The position numbers and the translations under genes were made by a program. This document shows positions 58,619-64,000 of a stretch of DNA of 64,000 bases, piece after piece. The notes under the pieces are model-generated. The model made no database searches and was not told the DNA's origin. It saw nothing but the letters and a program-made list of their open reading frames with translations. The stretch comes from Eisenbergiella tayi. Lineage in GTDB: Bacteria > Bacillota > Clostridia > Lachnospirales > Lachnospiraceae. The DNA is taken from NCBI RefSeq assembly GCF_001881565.1, contig NZ_MPDJ01000004.1, positions 598,272-662,271 on the forward strand, given 5' to 3'. The stretch's first letter is position 1; each line of letters opens with the position of its first letter.

Positions 58619-60025
58619 TTATGCCGGATAAGCTCCGTTTTTGGTATCAGCCTGGGTCATATCAACCTTTTCCTGCTGAGCCTGACGGTATTTGAAGAAA
58701 TCAACTGCAACCTGAGGGAACAGTGCATAAGTAAGCACATCCTCATCCTGCTGCTTCCATTCTTTCATTTCGGACTCGATCTTTTCCAGCTCGTTAGGAA
58801 TCAGGTCGGCAGGACGGCAGGTAATAACCTCTGCATCTCCGATAACCTTCTTCTGTACTTCCGGATTGAAGGGCTTAACAGTAACACCGTATTTTCCGGA
58901 AAGCAGATCCTTGGTCTGATCAGTAGCAACCTTATATCTCTCACCCATCAATACGTTGAATACAGCCTGTGTACCAACGATCTGGGATGAAGGAGTAACA
59001 AGCGGGGGCTCACCCAGGTCTTTACGCACTCTGGGGATTTCCTGAAGCACTTCATCATACTTATCGCTTGCATTCTGCTCTTTCAGCTGGCTAACCATGT
59101 TGGAAAGCATACCGCCGGGTACCTGATACATCAGGGTCTTGATATTTACACCCAGAACCTTGGGATCCATCAGTCCGGTCTTTAAGCATTCCTCTCTGTA
59201 AGGTCTGAAATAATCAGCGATTTCAGCTAACAGAGCCTGATCGTATCCGCAGTCATAAGGAGTTCCGCGGAAGGTTTCAACCATAACTTCTGTTGCAGGC
59301 TGGGAGGTACCCAGTGCAAAAGGAGAAATTGCACAGTCGATAACGTCAACGCCTGCTTCCACTGCCTTTAAGTAAGTCATGCTGGCAACACCGGATGTAT
59401 AATGGGTATGCAGCTGAATAGGCAGCTTGGTAGCTGACTTCAGGGAACGGATCAGCTTATCTGCTTCATAAGGAACAAGCAGTCCTGCCATATCCTTGAT
59501 ACAGATGGAATCAGCACCCATATCTTCAATCTCTTTTGCGATGTTCATCCAGTAATCCATGGTATAAGCATCGCCCAGTGTATAGCTCAGTGCAACCTGT
59601 GCATGTCCTTTTTCCTTATTGCAGGCTTTCACCGCACATTCCAGGTTGCGCAGGTCATTCAGACAGTCAAAAATACGGATTACATCAATACCGTTTGCGA
59701 TGGATTTCTGTACGAAATACTCTACAACATCATCTGCATAGTGACGGTAACCCAGGATATTCTGTCCTCTGAAAAGCATCTGAAGCTTAGTATTCTTAAA
59801 TGCTGCTCTTAATTTTCTCAGTCTTTCCCAGGGATCTTCATGCAAGAAACGCAGGGAAGCATCGAAAGTAGCGCCGCCCCAGCACTCCACTGCCTCATAG
59901 CCAACCTTGTCCATCTTCTCTGCAATAGGAAGCATTAATTCGGTAGGCATTCTTGTGGCGATCAGAGACTGATGGGCGTCACGTAATACGGTTTCCATAA
60001 TTTTAATGGGTTTCGGGTCTGACAT
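58619..60025 (-). CDS. oadA: oxaloacetate decarboxylase alpha/pyruvate carboxyltransferase subunit (OadA-type, no biotin domain)
   Basis: A 468-residue pyruvate/oxaloacetate carboxyltransferase domain. The HMGL-like TIM-barrel motifs are RDAHQSLIATRMPTE, ECWGGATFDASLRF, RGQNILGYRHYADD, SICIKDMAGLLVPYEADKLI and LHTHYTSGVASMTYLKAVEA, which supply metal ligands (Asp, two His) and the carbamylated-Lys region. The biotin domain of classic OadA is absent and provided by the separate carrier gene at 61317. It lies last in the operon, after the beta subunit (55-bp gap). It moves carboxyl between biotin and pyruvate. Confidence 0.88.
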   Translation of the reverse strand: MSDPKPIKIMETVLRDAHQSLIATRMPTELMLPIAEKMDKVGYEAVECWGGATFDASLRFLHEDPWERLRKLRAAFKNTKLQMLFRGQNILGYRHYADDVVEYFVQKSIANGIDVIRIFDCLNDLRNLECAVKACNKEKGHAQVALSYTLGDAYTMDYWMNIAKEIEDMGADSICIKDMAGLLVPYEADKLIRSLKSATKLPIQLHTHYTSGVASMTYLKAVEAGVDVIDCAISPFALGTSQPATEVMVETFRGTPYDCGYDQALLAEIADYFRPYREECLKTGLMDPKVLGVNIKTLMYQVPGGMLSNMVSQLKEQNASDKYDEVLQEIPRVRKDLGEPPLVTPSSQIVGTQAVFNVLMGERYKVATDQTKDLLSGKYGVTVKPFNPEVQKKVIGDAEVITCRPADLIPNELEKIESEMKEWKQQDEDVLTYALFPQVAVDFFKYRQAQQEKVDMTQADTKNGAYPA

Positions 60026-60080
60026 TTCCTTTTCCTCCTAAATTTCTAATAAAGTTCAGTAATCTGAATGGCTGCTTCAA

Positions 60081-61232
60081 TCAGAATACTCCGAAGATAG
60101 CCATAAAGGTACCGGCAGCAACTGCCGTACCGATAACGCCGGCTACGTTAGGTCCCATCGCATGCATCAGAAGGAAGTTGGAAGGATCTGCTTCCGCTCC
60201 TACCTTCTGGGAAACTCTGGCGGCCATAGGCACTGCGGACACACCGGCAGAACCGATCAGCGGATTAACCTTGCCGTGTGTTATCGCACACATCAGCTTA
60301 CCGAACAGAACACCTGCCGCCGTACCGAATGCGAAAGCAATAAGGCCGAGGACAACGATTTTGATAGTGTCCCAATTCAGGAATGCTTCTGCACTGGTGG
60401 TAGCTCCTACAGAGGTACCCAGCAGAATAACTACGATGTACATCAGAGCATTGGCAGCAGTTTCCTGCAGCTGTCTTACAACACCGGATTCCCGGAACAG
60501 GTTACCTAACATCAGCATACCAACAAGGGGCGCTGTGGTAGGAAGAATCAGACATACTACGATGGTAACAATGATAGGGAACAGGATTTTTTCCAGTTTG
60601 GAAACCGGACGCAGCTGTTCCATTTTAATTTTTCTTTCTTTTTCCGTAGTAAGCAGCTTCATAATAGGCGGCTGTATAATCGGCACCAGGGACATATAGG
60701 AATATGCTGCTACTGCAATAGGCCCCAAAAGCGTCGTCTGCCCGAGTTTACCACAAAGGAAAATGGAAGTAGGGCCGTCAGCACCACCGATAATAGAGAT
60801 AGCTGCCGCTGCCTTGTCGTTGAAGCCAAGGGCAATAGCTCCGAAATATGCGGCAAAAATACCAAACTGTGCTGCTGCACCCAATAAAAAGCTCTTAGGA
60901 TTGGCAATCAGGGGACCGAAGTCCGTCATGGCGCCTACTCCCAGGAAAATCAAGGACGGCAGGATTGCCCATTCATCCAGTTTGTAGAAATAATAAAGCA
61001 GACCGCCAACTCCATTGGCTGCATCTTCCGCATGCAGCATAATATCCGGATAGATATTAACAAGCAGCATACCGAAGGCAATCGGAGTAAGAAGCAGCGG
61101 TTCAAATCCCTTGGCTATAGCCAGGTAGAGAAATAAACAAGCTACTGCGATCATCAGGTAGTTTCCCCAGGTCAAATTGAAGAACGCCGTCTGATGCACC
61201 AGATTGTCTAATGTGGTTACTATGTAATCCAT
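60081..61232 (-). CDS. oadB: sodium-translocating decarboxylase beta subunit
   Basis: A 383-residue membrane protein with about nine helices that decarboxylates carboxybiotin and exports Na+. The signature GGADGPTSIFLCGKLGQTTL (the Asp essential for Na+/carboxybiotin) is intact, as are FGPLIANPKSFLLGAAAQFG and GNLFRESGVVRQLQETAANA, and the C-terminal GSAGVSAVPMAARVSQKVGA. MDYIVTTLDN at 61232 follows GGAGG by eight bases; a longer start is less likely. Its neighbours are the biotin carrier upstream and OadA-type subunit downstream. Confidence 0.9.
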   Translation of the reverse strand: MDYIVTTLDNLVHQTAFFNLTWGNYLMIAVACLFLYLAIAKGFEPLLLTPIAFGMLLVNIYPDIMLHAEDAANGVGGLLYYFYKLDEWAILPSLIFLGVGAMTDFGPLIANPKSFLLGAAAQFGIFAAYFGAIALGFNDKAAAAISIIGGADGPTSIFLCGKLGQTTLLGPIAVAAYSYMSLVPIIQPPIMKLLTTEKERKIKMEQLRPVSKLEKILFPIIVTIVVCLILPTTAPLVGMLMLGNLFRESGVVRQLQETAANALMYIVVILLGTSVGATTSAEAFLNWDTIKIVVLGLIAFAFGTAAGVLFGKLMCAITHGKVNPLIGSAGVSAVPMAARVSQKVGAEADPSNFLLMHAMGPNVAGVIGTAVAAGTFMAIFGVF

Positions 61233-61316
61233 TCTGTTGACCTCCCATGTTAATTCAGCCAAAACTCATAAACTCATTTTCATGGGCTTTGGTAGGACGT
61301 TTTACGTTCCTTCTGA

Positions 61317-61697
61317 TTAGTTTAATGTTGCAAGCAGTGCTCCTGCTTCAACAGCATCGCCAACAGCTACGTCAATACTTGCTACGGTTCCGTCGGAAGG
61401 TGCAACAACAGGGATTTCCATTTTCATAGCTTCAATGGTAACAACTGCATCTCCGGCCTTAACTGCCTGTCCAACCTTTGCATCAATGCTGAATACTTTA
61501 CCGGCTGCTCCGGCTTCAATCTTCACACTGCCTGCTGCTCCGGAAGCTGCCTTAGGTGCTGCTGCGGGTGCAGGAGCTGCTTTGGGAGCTGCCTTAGGTG
61601 CTGCTTTGGGAGCCGCTGCGGGTGCTCCTGTGGAAGCGCCTTCTTCTACTACTACATCATATACGTTTCCGTTAACGGTAATTGTATAGTTCTTCAT
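61317..61697 (-). CDS. biotin carboxyl carrier protein of the sodium pump
   Basis: A 126-residue carrier. The start (MKNYTITVNGNVYDVVVEEG) is the usual Na+-pump carrier head. An Ala/Pro-rich flexible linker (residues 24-55, repeated AAPKAAPKAAPKAAP) leads to the biotinyl domain with the biotin-accepting Lys in VTIEAMKMEIPVVAP. A start at 61697 is supported by GGAGG upstream. It shuttles carboxyl groups between the two carboxyltransferases and the beta subunit. Confidence 0.9.
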   Translation of the reverse strand: MKNYTITVNGNVYDVVVEEGASTGAPAAAPKAAPKAAPKAAPAPAAAPKAASGAAGSVKIEAGAAGKVFSIDAKVGQAVKAGDAVVTIEAMKMEIPVVAPSDGTVASIDVAVGDAVEAGALLATLN

Positions 61698-61726
61698 GAT
61701 GAAAATTCCTCCTGTTAATTCATTTA

Positions 61727-62482
61727 TTAATAATTTGCTTTCCATTTGCTGGTATTGGCACGTCTGATGCTTCTTACTACGAATCCGTCTGTGGATGCAG
61801 CGCCTTCGCTTGCTGCAATCGCGGCCGCAATAACTGCTACCAGTTCATAATCATCAGTTAAATCTTCTGTAACGGCTGCTGCTGTACTCACCGGTGCTGC
61901 AACTGCTGCCTCCGGCTCCGCCGTATCTTCATCCTTTTTCCCGGAGAAGGCGGCCTGAATCTTGGGAATGAAAACAAAACAGGAAATAAGCAGACTGATA
62001 AGAATCAGAACAACAAAAACAGTTCCCATACCAAGTATGGTATTCAGCGCCGCTTTTTCCATCAGCTCTCCGAAGGAATACTGTACATTCGTTGTTATGC
62101 CCGTCAATGTCAGTTCACTGTCCAAAAGGATTTCCACAACTGCGTTGTGGTCGGTTCCCTCTATCATCACATTGATAGTGGCCCCATCCTTGTCCGTAAT
62201 CACTTCGTGATCCGTAATGGACTTGAATTCGCCGATGTCTTCCATCGCAGAGGTCCAGCTTGTCAGAGCGGCGGAAACAACCGCATCGCCTGCATACTGT
62301 TCCTGCATATTCTGATCCACTATGGTCCTTACGGAATCCAGAACCTGGTCTGCATAGTTAATGGCTCCCTCTTCCGTTATACCAAGTGTATTGGCAGCAG
62401 ATTCATCTGCGGCTTTGCCACAGGCCGTCATGCCGAAGATACAGATGATAGCCATACCTAATACTAATAACCTTTTTTTCAT
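61727..62482 (-). CDS. OadG-like gamma/delta subunit with lipoprotein-type leader
   Basis: A 251-residue subunit. A signal/lipobox (LLVLGMAIICIFGMTACG) precedes an outer alpha/beta domain (residues 30-130) resembling DUF3887-type domains. One helix (TILGMGTVFVVLILISLLIS) carries the OadG signature. The C-terminus has an Ala/Pro-rich stretch and a hydrophobic end (IAAAIAASEGAASTDGFVVR). It should anchor the complex and link subunits. The added outer domain is not present in classic short OadG. Confidence 0.78.
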   Translation of the reverse strand: MKKRLLVLGMAIICIFGMTACGKAADESAANTLGITEEGAINYADQVLDSVRTIVDQNMQEQYAGDAVVSAALTSWTSAMEDIGEFKSITDHEVITDKDGATINVMIEGTDHNAVVEILLDSELTLTGITTNVQYSFGELMEKAALNTILGMGTVFVVLILISLLISCFVFIPKIQAAFSGKKDEDTAEPEAAVAAPVSTAAAVTEDLTDDYELVAVIAAAIAASEGAASTDGFVVRSIRRANTSKWKANY

Positions 62483-62500
62483 ATTAAGTATCATCCTTTC

Positions 62501-63931
62501 TTATACTGTACCGTGTTTTTTTGCAGGGCGGTCTTCTCTCTTTGTGAAGAGCATTTCGAATGCGCCGATAACATATTTTCTTGTGTCGGCGGGTTCGATA
62601 ATAGCATCCACATATCCTCTCTTAGCAGCAGAAACTGCGCTGGTCTGCAGGTAAGCATATTCCTTTGCACATTCGTTCACTGCGTCAGCACCCTGTCCGT
62701 CGCAGATAATTTTAGCTGCCAGCTTGGCATCCATGGTTCCGATTTCAGCATTCGGCCAGCAGTAGGTCATGTCTGCTCCGATAGCCTTGGAGTTCATTGC
62801 AACATAAGCGCTTCCGTATGCCTTTCCGATGATAACATTTACCTTCGGAACGGTTGCATCCGCAAATGCATATGTAAGCTTTGCCGCTGCCTTGGCGATT
62901 TTCTTTTCAGAACACTTGTCCGCCTTAAATCCGTTGACATTGGTCAGGGAAAGGACGGGGATATTGAAAGCATCACAGAAACTGATAAATTCTGCTGCCT
63001 TTTCACATCCTGCAGGAGAAAGAGCCGCATCAAAGGTTTCTGCCTTCCCGCCTTCTTCATTGTATACTTCACTGCGGTTTGCCACAGCGCCTACGGTAAC
63101 GCCGTTCAGCTTCATGAAGCCGGTTACCATCTCTTTTGCATAGGCAGCCTTAACCTCAACGAATGCATTATCATCAGCGATTGTGGAAAGCGCGATGGAG
63201 GTATCTCCCACGCAGTTAGCTAAAGACGCGTCAGCACGGTTCAGATCGTCCGCACATTCTACGAAAGAATTGTCATCTTCATTGTTGGAAGGAAGCATAC
63301 ATACCAAATCTCTGATCTGTCCGAGAATAGCTGCCTCATCACCAACAAAGTCAACGATACCCGCTTCTTCGCTCTGGAAAGCAGCGCTGGAGGTATCACA
63401 TTTGGAAATTTCATTGCCTGCAAGTGCATTGGGGGTGTTTACAAACAGCTTGGCCTTCTTTTCTTCCATAAAAGTAAAGTCGGTCAGCGCCGGGAATAAT
63501 GCAAGCCCTCCGCCGCAGGTTCCGAATACTGCAGTAATCTGGGGAATCACACCGGAAGCCATTGTCTGCTTCTTATAGATCTCACCGAATGCGTTTAAAG
63601 CATCTGTAGCTTCCTGCAGTCTGAGTCCGGCGGAATCAATCAGCCCTATTACAGGAGCACCTGTCTTCATCGCCAGATCATAGAGGCCGGCGATCTTCTT
63701 TGCATGCATCTCACCAATACTGCCGCCTAATACAGAAGCATCCTGGCCGTAAACATACACAAGATTGCCGTCAATCACTCCATAACCGGTAATACAACCG
63801 TCGGAAGGAGTCTCTGTCTGTTTCAAATTAAAATCAGTCGCCCTGGCTGTTACCATAGCGCCAATTTCAACGAAACTGTTGTCATCGAGCAAAGCGGTAA
63901 TTCTTTGACTCGCTTGTGAAGTAATACTCAT
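62501..63931 (-). CDS. acyl-CoA carboxyltransferase subunit (MmdA/PccB family)
   Basis: A 476-residue carboxyltransferase of the crotonase superfamily. Paired CoA-carboxylase features appear: VYGQDASVLGGSIGEMHAKK, PVIGLIDSAGLRLQE, ITAVFGTCGGGLALFPALTD, NIPVLSLTNVNGFKADKCSE, VIIGKAYGSAYVAMNSKAIG and MTYCWPNAEIGTMDAKLAAK. It is first in a five-gene operon with an OadG-like, a biotin carrier, a beta and an OadA-type subunit. The acyl-CoA is probably methylmalonyl-CoA, malonyl-CoA or glutaconyl-CoA; the sequence does not decide. The length is short of MmdA (~510), mainly at the N-terminus. Only 69 bp of upstream DNA is in the window. Confidence 0.8.
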   Translation of the reverse strand: MSITSQASQRITALLDDNSFVEIGAMVTARATDFNLKQTETPSDGCITGYGVIDGNLVYVYGQDASVLGGSIGEMHAKKIAGLYDLAMKTGAPVIGLIDSAGLRLQEATDALNAFGEIYKKQTMASGVIPQITAVFGTCGGGLALFPALTDFTFMEEKKAKLFVNTPNALAGNEISKCDTSSAAFQSEEAGIVDFVGDEAAILGQIRDLVCMLPSNNEDDNSFVECADDLNRADASLANCVGDTSIALSTIADDNAFVEVKAAYAKEMVTGFMKLNGVTVGAVANRSEVYNEEGGKAETFDAALSPAGCEKAAEFISFCDAFNIPVLSLTNVNGFKADKCSEKKIAKAAAKLTYAFADATVPKVNVIIGKAYGSAYVAMNSKAIGADMTYCWPNAEIGTMDAKLAAKIICDGQGADAVNECAKEYAYLQTSAVSAAKRGYVDAIIEPADTRKYVIGAFEMLFTKREDRPAKKHGTV

Positions 63932-64000
63932 TTTTCAGCCCTCCATTTTATATTAATAAAAAAGTTAACTTTAATCTACGGCTGTACAAGCACTGCAGGC

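Overview
The window is from a low-to-mid GC Gram-positive anaerobe, most likely a gut Lachnospiraceae (Clostridium cluster XIVa). Pointers are strong AGGAGG ribosome-binding sites, a biotin-dependent sodium-pumping decarboxylase operon, two LytTR/DUF3021 pairs, zinc-ribbon membrane proteins, a c-di-GMP riboswitch, and a Firmicutes-type phage tail module. I cannot name the species from sequence alone.

Region 1 (1-9.7 kb) is the tail-and-lysis end of a prophage or tailocin. It holds a baseplate-like protein, two small tail genes, a tail fibre, a two-catalytic-domain endolysin and a small membrane protein closed by a terminator. The tail fibre is the highlight. Its first ~72 codons are fixed, and its C-terminus comes from a shufflon-like array of eight alternative 3' cassettes. 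Each cassette begins at the same short core (TAGCGATTTA, read in frame as Ser-Asp-Leu). The eight cores alternate in orientation, so cassettes lie as four convergent pairs. A tyrosine recombinase gene sits inside the array.

Region 2 (9.7-19 kb) is ordinary chromosome: a GH38-type alpha-mannosidase, peptide deformylase with an overlapping HTH regulator, an ASCH-domain protein, a frameshifted short-chain dehydrogenase divergent from a TetR regulator, an S66 peptidase, an EEP-family phosphatase and argJ.

Region 3 (18.7-23.7 kb) is a leftward cluster of zinc-ribbon membrane proteins preceded by a type I c-di-GMP (GEMM-I) riboswitch and a terminator. The cluster contains a tiny YVGGDAYNYI membrane protein and the remains of an Ltp-type lipoprotein gene.

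Region 4 (23.7-31.2 kb) is patchy. It has a divergent ornithine-carbamoyltransferase-like enzyme, small enzymes, rsmJ, a TetR gene followed by a decayed MATE efflux gene, and a TnpV-like scar.

Region 5 (31.1-39.2 kb) holds a GMP synthase whose glutaminase domain is shrunken and has lost its catalytic triad. It also holds an ABC exporter operon with a NEW3-repeat protein, and a two-component system overlapping a small alarmone synthetase gene.

Region 6 (39.4-43.7 kb) contains a second DNA-inversion system. A tyrosine recombinase gene is followed at once by a 286-bp segment bounded by 24-bp perfect inverted repeats. The segment carries a promoter-like sequence now pointing away from the hybrid sensor kinase gene downstream. 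This looks like a phase-variable promoter in the OFF orientation.

Region 7 (43.8-64 kb) has two LytTR/DUF3021 operons, an rRNA m5C methyltransferase-like gene, an MMPL transporter translationally coupled to a 1317-residue GLUG-repeat surface protein, an arabinofuranosidase with a divergent AraC regulator, a thioesterase, and a five-gene sodium-pump operon with two different carboxyltransferase subunits.
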